From positions 62,001 through 126,000 of the forward strand of contig JBKBIT010000010.1 of the NCBI GenBank assembly GCA_046297455.1: a stretch of 64,000 nt of DNA, given 5' to 3'. The notes under the pieces were generated by a model. That model saw only the letters and a list, made by a program, of their open reading frames with translations. It was not told where the DNA came from and ran no database searches. A program made the translations under genes and the position numbers. This document shows, one piece after another, positions 16,541 through 23,438 of the stretch (position 1 is its first letter; the number at the start of each line of letters is the position of its first letter). This DNA is from ZYF759 sp046297455. GTDB lineage: Bacteria; Pseudomonadota; Alphaproteobacteria; Rhizobiales; Rhizobiaceae.

Positions 16541-17794
16541 TCACACCTTCTCCTGGGTGTATTTCTTCAGTTCAGTGCGCGCCACCTGGCGCCGGTGGAC
16601 GGCATCGGGCCCATCGGCCAGGCGCAGCGTCCGCAAGTTCGTCCACGAGCGGGCCAGCGGCGTGTCCTGGCTGATGCCCTGCCCGCCAAACATCTGAACC
16701 GCCTCGTCGGTGACCTTGAGCGCCACCTGCGGCGCGATCACCTTGATCTGGCTGATCCACGGCGCTGCCGCCCGGGCGTCACCCTGGTCCATCATCCACG
16801 CCGCCTTGAGACAGAGCAGGCGCGCCATCTCGATCTCCATGCGGCAATTGGCGATGATGTCGTAATTGGCGCCAAGCGCGGCCAATGGCTTGCCGAATGC
16901 CTCGCGCCGCATCGAGCGCTGGCACATCAGTTCCAGTGCCATTTCGGCCTGGCCGATCGCACGCATGCAATGATGGATACGCCCGGGCCCGAGCCGGCCC
17001 TGCGCGATTGCGAAGCCCTGCCCTTCGCCCACCAACAGGTTCGATGCCGGCACGCGGACATTCTCGAATTTCAGGTGCAGGTGGCCGTGCGGCGCGTCAT
17101 CCTCGCCATAGACCTGCATGGCCCTGAGCTTGGTGATGCCCGACGTGTCGGCCGGCACCAGGATCATCGAATGCTGCTGGTGCTTGTGGCGGTTCGCGTC
17201 GGGCGTGGCCACCATGACGATATAGATCTTGCAGCGCGGGTCGCCGGCACCCGTAGACCACCATTTCTCGCCATTGAGCACATAATCGTCGCCGTCGCGC
17301 ACGCAACTCATGGCGATGTTGGTCGCATCGGAAGACGCAACATCCGGCTCCGTCATCAGATAGGCCGAACGAATCTTGCCATCCAGCAGCGGGGCGAGCC
17401 ACTGCTTCTTGTGATCCTCGGCGCCATAGCGCTCCAGGACCTCCATGTTGCCGGTATCGGGGGCCGAGCAGTTGAAGGTTTCCGCGCCAAGATGCGCCTT
17501 GCCCATCTCCTCGGCCAGATAGGCATATTCGACGGTGGTCAGGCCGTAGCCGCGCTCGGAATCGGTGAGCCAGAAATTCCATAGACCGCGCTCGCGGGCC
17601 TTGGCCTTCAACCCCTCCAGGATCTCGGTCTGCCGCGCCGTATAGGCCCAGCGATCGCCCTCCTTGCCGACCTCGGCCAAAAACTCCTCGTCGAGCGGCA
17701 TGATCTCCTCGCGCACCATGCGCGCGACCTTTTCGTGGATCGGCTTCAGCCGCTCTGTCATGCCGAGATTCATGTCAGGATTGCGCGATGGCAT
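16541..17794 (-). CDS. Acyl-CoA dehydrogenase family protein (ACAD10/11, LvaC-like group)
   Basis: A 417-residue FAD protein with the three ACAD regions: helical N-terminus to about 150, the beta domain with SAYLMTEPDVASSDATNI and W-rich GEKWWSTGAGDPRCKIYIVM, and the C-terminal helical domain ending VQMFGGQGISQDTPLARSWTNLRTLRLADGPDAVHRRQVAR. The last block is typical of the ACAD10/11 branch. The start at 17794 has AAGGA upstream and lies inside the last 20 bases of tetR, giving a 20-base overlap. An ACAD of this branch together with an ACAD10/11-type kinase 2 kb away parallels LvaC and LvaA, which dehydroxylate 4-hydroxyacyl-CoA through a phosphorylated intermediate. A plain fatty acyl-CoA dehydrogenase is the alternative. 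Confidence 0.9.
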   Translation of the reverse strand: MPSRNPDMNLGMTERLKPIHEKVARMVREEIMPLDEEFLAEVGKEGDRWAYTARQTEILEGLKAKARERGLWNFWLTDSERGYGLTTVEYAYLAEEMGKAHLGAETFNCSAPDTGNMEVLERYGAEDHKKQWLAPLLDGKIRSAYLMTEPDVASSDATNIAMSCVRDGDDYVLNGEKWWSTGAGDPRCKIYIVMVATPDANRHKHQQHSMILVPADTSGITKLRAMQVYGEDDAPHGHLHLKFENVRVPASNLLVGEGQGFAIAQGRLGPGRIHHCMRAIGQAEMALELMCQRSMRREAFGKPLAALGANYDIIANCRMEIEMARLLCLKAAWMMDQGDARAAAPWISQIKVIAPQVALKVTDEAVQMFGGQGISQDTPLARSWTNLRTLRLADGPDAVHRRQVARTELKKYTQEKV

Positions 17795-18434
17795 CGTGGT
17801 GTCCTTCCTTCCCGCCCAGTCCGCGATACGCGCAGAGCACGACCTGGCTGGCGAGGTTTTCGATATCCGCGCGCGTCTCACCGGCGCGCGGCTTGTACCA
17901 GAAGATGGGCGAGTTCAGCGTCATAAACATCAGCTGGGTCGTGATGCTGACATCGTTGAAATCGAAGCCGCCAGCCTCGCGCCCCTCGACGATCACCTGC
18001 CGGAATATCTCGCCATAGTCGGAACGGTACTGGATCAGTTCGTTGAAGACGGAACGCTGCTCTGGCGTGGTCGCGCCACGCAAATGCATCTCGACACCCA
18101 TCCACACGGCGCGCTGGAAGGCGCGGGTCGTAATCATCTGGATGACGTGGGCCAGCGCCATCTTGCGCCACCGGACAATCGGCCCGCCGGGCAGCGAACG
18201 AAAGGGCTCGATCGCGGCGTAGTTCATCTCCATGCCGTGGCGGAAGACTTCGGCGAAGAGGTCGGCCTTGGAGGGGAAGTGATGATAGATCCTGCCCTTG
18301 GTCGCGCCCAGGCTGCGCGCCACTTCGTCAAGAGACGTCGCGGCGTATCCGCGCTCCATGAAAAGGGTCGCGGCTGCGGCGAGAATATCTCCCCGCGAAT
18401 TCTCAAGCGTCATCTCTCGAACGCCGAGCGACAT
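17775..18434 (-). CDS. TetR/AcrR family transcriptional regulator
   Basis: A 219-residue one-component regulator. The N-terminal HTH is at about 10-55 (GDILAAAATLFMERGYAATSLDEVARSLGATKGRIYHHFPSKADLFAEV). The ligand/dimer domain follows. I set the start at 18434 because GGGAGGA stands seven bases before it; a longer frame reaching 18509 lacks such a site and runs toward the operator. It is the first gene of the leftward catabolic run and divergent from the SDR gene at 18598. A perfect palindrome lies between them. It probably represses both directions and is released by an acyl-CoA or the imported acid, as is common for TetR proteins of fatty and branched acid loci. Confidence 0.9.
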   Translation of the reverse strand: MSLGVREMTLENSRGDILAAAATLFMERGYAATSLDEVARSLGATKGRIYHHFPSKADLFAEVFRHGMEMNYAAIEPFRSLPGGPIVRWRKMALAHVIQMITTRAFQRAVWMGVEMHLRGATTPEQRSVFNELIQYRSDYGEIFRQVIVEGREAGGFDFNDVSITTQLMFMTLNSPIFWYKPRAGETRADIENLASQVVLCAYRGLGGKEGHHDAIAQS

Positions 18435-18518
18435 GAAGCAATTTCCTCCCAGCGCCTGTTCCCGCGCCCGCTCTGCGGCGGTTGATTGCGAGACCTCTTT
18501 ACGGGCCACGCAAAGATG

Positions 18519-18538
18519 AACATACTACCGGGTATGTT
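18519..18538. promoter_or_regulatory. Putative TetR operator in the divergent promoter region
   Basis: AACATAC at 18519-18525 and GTATGTT at 18532-18538 form a perfect 7-bp inverted repeat around TACCGG. It lies in the 163-base gap between the divergent tetR and SDR genes, the right size and place for a TetR-dimer site controlling both promoters. Confidence 0.72.
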
Positions 18539-18597
18539 GTCAACGCGGCGACGGCCGGAATCGAACCGGACCAAAAGACCGCTGGGGAGGAAAGCGA

Positions 18598-19413
18598 ATG
18601 TCCTACATCGAGGATCTTTTTTCGGTTGCCGGCAAGACGGCGCTGATCACGGGTGCGGCCACCGGCATCGGGCGCATGGCGGCAACCGCGCTGGTGATGG
18701 GCGGCGCGCGGGTCTTCCTCGCCTCACGCAAGGGCGATGCCTGCGCAGCCGTTGCCGAAGAGATCAATGCGCTGGGTGGACGGGGCAAGGCCGAAGGCTT
18801 CGCTGGCGATGTCGGTAGCGAGGAAGGCGTGGGCGCGCTCACGGCCGAAGTCGGCCGGCGCACGGATCAACTGCATATCCTCATCAACAATGCCGGCCTG
18901 TCCTGGGGCGCTGAACTGGGAGATTTCCCCTACAAGGCTTGGGCGCGCGTGATGGACGTCAACGTGACAGGCCTGTTCCACCTGACCCGCGAACTCCTGC
19001 CCCTGCTCGACAAGGCGGCCAGCCACGAGGACCCGGCGCGGATCATCAATCTGGGCTCCGTGATGGGCACGCAGCCGATGGCCGACGGCGCCTATTCCTA
19101 CACCGCGTCGAAGGCTGCCGTTCACCACCTGACCCGGACGCTTGCCAATGAATTGGCTGCGCGCCGAATCACCGTCAACGCCTTCGCGCCAGGTCCCTTC
19201 CAGAGCAAGATGACCGCGTTTGCCACCGCCACCGATGAACAGGCGGCAAAAGTCGGCAGCCGGGTGCCGCTCGGTAGGATCGGCGCGCCGGATGACATCG
19301 CGGGAGCGACGCTGTATCTGTGCAGCCGAGCCGGCAGCTATATCAGCGGCGCGATACTGCCGATCGACGGCGGGCAATCCGTGCAGCACGGCATGAGCCT
19401 CTTCAAGGAGTAA
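18598..19413 (+). CDS. SDR family NAD(P)-dependent oxidoreductase (RhlG/3-ketoacyl reductase-like)
   Basis: A 271-residue classical short-chain dehydrogenase. It has the cofactor motif TGAATGIG (residues 18-25), NNAG in ILINNAGLSWG, the catalytic Ser in NLGSVMG, YTASK at about 167-171, and the C-terminal GAILPIDGGQSVQHGM. RhlG-type proteins reduce 3-ketoacyl thioesters with NADPH. Here oxidation of a hydroxyacyl-CoA in a catabolic direction is just as possible. It is the first gene of the rightward transcript, preceded by GGGGAGGAAAGCG and the palindromic operator, and is followed after nine bases by the MaoC gene. In the Lva comparison it could play the role of the 3- or 4-keto/hydroxy converting enzyme. 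Confidence 0.88.
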   Translation: MSYIEDLFSVAGKTALITGAATGIGRMAATALVMGGARVFLASRKGDACAAVAEEINALGGRGKAEGFAGDVGSEEGVGALTAEVGRRTDQLHILINNAGLSWGAELGDFPYKAWARVMDVNVTGLFHLTRELLPLLDKAASHEDPARIINLGSVMGTQPMADGAYSYTASKAAVHHLTRTLANELAARRITVNAFAPGPFQSKMTAFATATDEQAAKVGSRVPLGRIGAPDDIAGATLYLCSRAGSYISGAILPIDGGQSVQHGMSLFKE

Positions 19414-19422
19414 ACCGCAAGC

Positions 19423-19917
19423 ATGGCGAACGAACCGAAGCCTGTTTCCGTTGACGAGATGATGTCGTGGGTCGGCAAGGAGGTCGGTGTGTCCTCCTGG
19501 CGCGAGGTCACGCAGGAGATGATCGACAAATTCGCAGACGCGACCGACGATCACCAGTTCATCCATGTCGATCCCGTCCGCGCCGCAGCCGAAACACCCT
19601 TTGGCGGCACCATCGCTCACGGTTTCCTGTCGCTCTCGCTGCTCTCGACGATGGCCTATGAGACCATTCCGCAGCTGGAAGGCGCCGAGATGGGCATCAA
19701 TTACGGCTTCGACCGGCTGCGTTTCGTCTCGCCCGTCAAATGCGGCGCGCGTGTCAGGACCCGTTTCAAGCTCGCCGAAGCGACGGTGCGTCCATCCGGA
19801 TGGGTTCAGATCCACTATGACGTGACCATCGAGATCGAAGGCGAGAAAAAGCCGGCCATCAATGCGCGCTGGCTGACGCTGGCGGTGCTGAAGCGGCAAG
19901 AGCAGGAGAGCGCATGA
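19423..19917 (+). CDS. MaoC family dehydratase ((R)-specific enoyl-CoA hydratase-like)
   Basis: A 164-residue single hot-dog domain protein. The catalytic Asp/His dyad is seen in ATDDHQFIHVD (D43, H48), followed by the substrate loop TPFGGTIAHGFLSLSLLS. Proteins of this size act as homodimers that hydrate 2-enoyl-CoA to (R)-3-hydroxyacyl-CoA or the reverse. Its position between an SDR and the phosphotransferase suggests a hydration step after the ACAD-type enzyme forms an enoyl-CoA. Its stop overlaps the phosphotransferase start as ATGA. FAS-like NodN relatives look similar; assignment to a substrate is not possible. Confidence 0.9.
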   Translation: MANEPKPVSVDEMMSWVGKEVGVSSWREVTQEMIDKFADATDDHQFIHVDPVRAAAETPFGGTIAHGFLSLSLLSTMAYETIPQLEGAEMGINYGFDRLRFVSPVKCGARVRTRFKLAEATVRPSGWVQIHYDVTIEIEGEKKPAINARWLTLAVLKRQEQESA

Positions 19918-20948
19918 GCGACGCCAATCAACTGCCCGCCGAAACCCTGATCCCCTATCTCGAAGCGGAGGTCCCGGGATTCCAGGGGCCGGCGACGATC
20001 GAGAAATTCCCGTCCGGCCAGTCGAACCCCACCTACTCCATCCGTGCTGCGAGCGGGCGCTACGTGCTGCGCGCCAAACCGCCGGGCGAATTGCTCAAAT
20101 CGGCCCATCAGGTCGACCGCGAATTCCGCGTCATGAAGGCACTTGCGGGAAGCGCCGTGCCCGTGCCGCACGTGCTCCATCTTTCCGGCGAGGAATCGCC
20201 CATCGACCGCATGTTCTACATCATGGAGCATGTCGAGGGCCGCATCTTCTGGGACCCCGCATTGCCCGAGGTCTCGGGCAACGAGGAGCGCGCGGGCATC
20301 TACGCCTCCATGAATCGGGTACTGGCAGCGCTCCATGACGTGGACATCGATGCCGCCGGGCTTTCTGACTTCGGTAAACCGGGAAGCTATTTCGAGCGAC
20401 AATTCTCGCGCTGGTCGAAGCAGTACCGGGCATCCGAGACAGAGACAGTCCAGGACATGGAAAGGCTGCTCGCCTGGCTCGAGGAATACGCTATCGAGGA
20501 TGACGGTGTCGTCTCGCTGGTCCATGGCGACTACCGGCTAGACAACATGATCTTCCACGCCGAGCGGCCGGAGGTAGTGGCCGTTCTCGACTGGGAACTG
20601 TCGACCCTCGGGCACCCCTATGCGGACTTGTCCTACCAGTGCATGCAATGGCGCCTGCCGCATGATTCCGGTTTCCGGGGCCTGGGCGGGCTTGACCGCA
20701 CTACCTTGGGCATCCCGACCGAGGAGGCCTATGTCGAAGACTATTGCCGACGGCGCGGGATCGCCGGCATCGACAACTGGACCTACTACCTCGCCTTCTC
20801 CTTCTTCAGGCTCGCTGCGATCTGCCAGGGTGTCTACAAGCGCGCCCTCGACGGCAACGCGTCCAACCCTGAAAAGGCGCGAACCTACGGCGCCGCAGTG
20901 AAGCTCCTGTCGGCGCTGGCCGTGGACGTGATCGACAAAGACGCCTGA
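19914..20948 (+). CDS. Phosphotransferase family protein, ACAD10/11 kinase (LvaA)-like
   Basis: A 344-residue protein of the aminoglycoside phosphotransferase (APH) fold. The nucleotide-binding N-lobe contains EKFPSGQSNPTYSIRAASGRYVLRAKPPGELLKSAHQVDREFRVMKAL. The catalytic loop is LVHGDYRLDNMIF (His near residue 204), and the metal-binding motif is VLDWELSTLGHPYADLSY. These blocks match the kinase part of ACAD10/ACAD11 and Pseudomonas LvaA, which phosphorylate the 4-hydroxyl of 4-hydroxyacyl-CoA before an ACAD removes phosphate. Co-location with an ACAD10/11-type dehydrogenase, an SDR, a MaoC protein and an acyl-CoA synthetase supports that role. Aminoglycoside resistance is unlikely given this context. 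The ATG overlaps the MaoC stop. Confidence 0.88.
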   Translation: MSDANQLPAETLIPYLEAEVPGFQGPATIEKFPSGQSNPTYSIRAASGRYVLRAKPPGELLKSAHQVDREFRVMKALAGSAVPVPHVLHLSGEESPIDRMFYIMEHVEGRIFWDPALPEVSGNEERAGIYASMNRVLAALHDVDIDAAGLSDFGKPGSYFERQFSRWSKQYRASETETVQDMERLLAWLEEYAIEDDGVVSLVHGDYRLDNMIFHAERPEVVAVLDWELSTLGHPYADLSYQCMQWRLPHDSGFRGLGGLDRTTLGIPTEEAYVEDYCRRRGIAGIDNWTYYLAFSFFRLAAICQGVYKRALDGNASNPEKARTYGAAVKLLSALAVDVIDKDA

Positions 20949-20971
20949 CGCGCATTGGGGAGGGATTTTCG

Positions 20972-21751
20972 ATGAAACGCTTCGAGGGGATGACGGTCCT
21001 CATCACGGGCGCGACCGGCGGATTCGGCGCGCGCTCGGCAGAACGCTTCGCCGCCGAAGGAGCAAAGCTCGTGCTTTCCGACATCGACGAAGGACGCCTG
21101 CGCAGTTTCGCAGACGGGCTCGACACGGACACGGCAATCCTGGCCGGTGATGTCGCCGACGAGGACCTGTCGCGTGACCTCGTCACGCTGGCGTTGGAAA
21201 GGTTCGACCGGCTGGACATCGCCCTCAACAATGCCGGCATTGTCCAGGACCTCGCCAAGCTTCCCAAGATCGATTCCGAACAGGCCCGCCGTGTCATCGA
21301 AGTCGACCTGATGGGTGTGTTCTACGCGATGAAGCACCAACTGCCGGTGATGGAGCGTCAATTCCGCAGTGACGGGCGTGGCGGGCGGATCGTCAATCTG
21401 GCCTCGGTCGCCGGGATCGCAGGCGCGCCGCGTCTGGGTATCTATGCCGCGGCCAAGCACGGCGTGGTCGGGCTGACTCGCTCGGCGGCTGCCGAATATG
21501 CCACGAAGGGTATCGCGGTGAATGCCGTCTGCCCGTCCTTTGCGCGGACCCCGATGGCGCTCGCCGCCTTCGGCAACCTCGAAGGTGAAGCGCTGAAGGT
21601 CGCGGAAGCGGAGATGGTGCGCGGCGTGCCCATGAAGCGGCTGGGCGAAGTCGAGGAGGTCGTCGAGGTCATCCTCTTCGCCGCTGATCCGAAAAACGGC
21701 TTCATGACCGGACAGACGCTCGCCTGTGACGGCGGCATCACCGCCGTCTGA
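20972..21751 (+). CDS. SDR family oxidoreductase
   Basis: A 259-residue short-chain dehydrogenase with TGATGGFG (residues 12-19), an acidic residue after strand 2 (LVLSDIDE) that favours NAD(H), NNAG in IALNNAGIVQD, the catalytic Ser in NLASVAGIAG, and YAAAK. The end MTGQTLACDGGITAV is the standard SDR C-terminus. GGGGAGGGA precedes the ATG. It is the last gene of the rightward catabolic run, 23 bases after the phosphotransferase. With an NAD-type pocket it more likely oxidises a hydroxyacyl intermediate, complementing the first SDR. Substrate unknown. Confidence 0.88.
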   Translation: MKRFEGMTVLITGATGGFGARSAERFAAEGAKLVLSDIDEGRLRSFADGLDTDTAILAGDVADEDLSRDLVTLALERFDRLDIALNNAGIVQDLAKLPKIDSEQARRVIEVDLMGVFYAMKHQLPVMERQFRSDGRGGRIVNLASVAGIAGAPRLGIYAAAKHGVVGLTRSAAAEYATKGIAVNAVCPSFARTPMALAAFGNLEGEALKVAEAEMVRGVPMKRLGEVEEVVEVILFAADPKNGFMTGQTLACDGGITAV

Positions 21752-21828
21752 CGGCAAGAACCCGATTGGGGGCGACATGTCGCCCATTTCGTGCTTGCCT
21801 TTAGGCAAAACGAGACGGGAGAAGCTCC

Positions 21829-23343
21829 ATGTGCGGGTTCGTATGCCTCTGGAACATCGACGACGAGGCGCTTGCCCAGGCGATGATCAGCCGGATCGCG
21901 CATCGTGGTCCAGATGCCACGCAAGTGGTTCGTGCGCCGCACGCGCCGGTCATCATGGCGCATGCCAGGCTCTCCATCATCGGTCCCGACAACGGCGCCC
22001 AGCCGATCTACCAGAACGACGACCTTCTGGTGGTCAACGGCGAGATCTACAATCATGCCGATCTGCGTGCCATTCTGGGCGAAAGCGCCTTCACCACGGC
22101 AAGCGACAGCGAAGCCATCCTGCACCTGTTCCGTTCCGGCGAGTTGCGGTGGATCGCACGGCTGGACGGCATGTTCGCCTTCGTGCTTGCCACCGCCGAG
22201 CGCATCATCGCCGCCCGCGACCCGCTCGGCATCAAGCCGCTCTACATGGCGCGGATCAAGGATGGCGTCGCCTTCGCGTCGGAACTCAAGGCCTATGACG
22301 GCATAGATGTCGATACGATCGAGGCCATCCCGCCCGGTGGTCTTTACGACAGCCTCGATGGGCCGCGCCGCTGGTACCGGACGCCGCACGGCGCCGCCGT
22401 CCCGGAGCCGGGCTTGAGCGTAGAGGCGACGGCTGCCGAACTGAGACTTGTGATGGAGGAAGCGGTCGAGAAATGGATGGTGGCCGATGTCGAAGTCGGC
22501 TGTTTCCTGTCGGGTGGTCTCGACAGTTCGATCATCGCAGCCCTCGCCGCCCGACACGCGCCGTACCGGATAAAGACCTTTTCGGTCGGCGCGGAAGGCA
22601 GCCCCGATCTTCTGGCTGCCCGCAGGGTGGCAGCCCATATCGGCTCCGACCATTTCGAGTTTGCATTCGGACCAGGCGATGTCACCGAGGTTCTGCCAAA
22701 GGTGATCTACCATCTGGAATCGGCAGACGTCGATCTGGTGCGCAGCGCCATCCCGACCCATTTCGCGGCACGCCTGGCCCGCCAGCACGTCAAGGCCGTG
22801 CTGACCGGCGAAGGGGCCGACGAGCTTTTCGCGGGCTACACCTATCATCACGCCTATGTCGATCGGCCGCGCGAACTCGCCGAGGAACTCACGCGCTCGC
22901 TCAACGCCATGCACAACATCAACCTTCAGCGCGTCGACCGGATCACCATGGGCGAGAGCCTGGAGGCGCGTACGCCCTTCCTCGACCGTGACCTCATCGA
23001 TTTCGCGCAATCCATTCCAGCGACTCTGAAATTGTGCCGCACCGACCCGTCAGATCGCGAGGCCACGGGTGCGACAACAGAGAAATGGATCCTCCGCAAG
23101 GCCTGCGCGGACCTCCTGCCCCACGACCTCGTCTGGCGCAAGAAGGCTCAGTTCGATGAAGGCTCCGGCACGGTCGACATGCTGGCGCAGGCACTTGCCA
23201 GCCTGGCTGGAACGAACGGCCCTGTCGACCGGGCGCAGGAGAGCGAGATCTATCGAGGTATCCTGGCCGCCCAGTATCGCAATCCTGAACGAATCTTCGC
23301 GCACGCCGGCACCTGGGAGGCTGGGCGTGTGGAAGCTGCCTGA
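21829..23343 (+). CDS. Glutamine-hydrolysing asparagine synthetase
   Basis: A 504-residue two-domain enzyme. Mature residue 1 is the glutaminase nucleophile (start MCGFVCLWN), followed by RIAHRGPDATQ and NGEIYNHADLR, the Ntn amidotransferase signatures. The ATP-pyrophosphatase P-loop SGGLDSS is at about 228-234, with GEGADELFAGYTYH and LEARTPFLDRDLIDFAQSIP further on. It converts aspartate, glutamine and ATP to asparagine and glutamate, or amidates another carboxylate. It is shorter than the roughly 590-650-residue AsnB found in many bacteria, but all key motifs are present. It stands alone between the catabolic locus and a c-di-GMP gene, so I do not assign it a special substrate and give no symbol. 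Confidence 0.88.
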   Translation: MCGFVCLWNIDDEALAQAMISRIAHRGPDATQVVRAPHAPVIMAHARLSIIGPDNGAQPIYQNDDLLVVNGEIYNHADLRAILGESAFTTASDSEAILHLFRSGELRWIARLDGMFAFVLATAERIIAARDPLGIKPLYMARIKDGVAFASELKAYDGIDVDTIEAIPPGGLYDSLDGPRRWYRTPHGAAVPEPGLSVEATAAELRLVMEEAVEKWMVADVEVGCFLSGGLDSSIIAALAARHAPYRIKTFSVGAEGSPDLLAARRVAAHIGSDHFEFAFGPGDVTEVLPKVIYHLESADVDLVRSAIPTHFAARLARQHVKAVLTGEGADELFAGYTYHHAYVDRPRELAEELTRSLNAMHNINLQRVDRITMGESLEARTPFLDRDLIDFAQSIPATLKLCRTDPSDREATGATTEKWILRKACADLLPHDLVWRKKAQFDEGSGTVDMLAQALASLAGTNGPVDRAQESEIYRGILAAQYRNPERIFAHAGTWEAGRVEAA

Positions 23344-23438
23344 TCGAGCACAACCAAAAAAGGAGCGGCTAAAGTCAAATTTAAGCTATGCCGGCTAGCG
23401 TCCCTTCGCAACAGCCCGAAATCCGTGGATAGGGGACG

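Noticed and set aside
19914..20948. Aminoglycoside resistance kinase
   Set aside because: The APH fold is present, but the motif set and the ACAD/SDR/MaoC neighbourhood match the acyl-CoA-linked ACAD10/11 kinase group.
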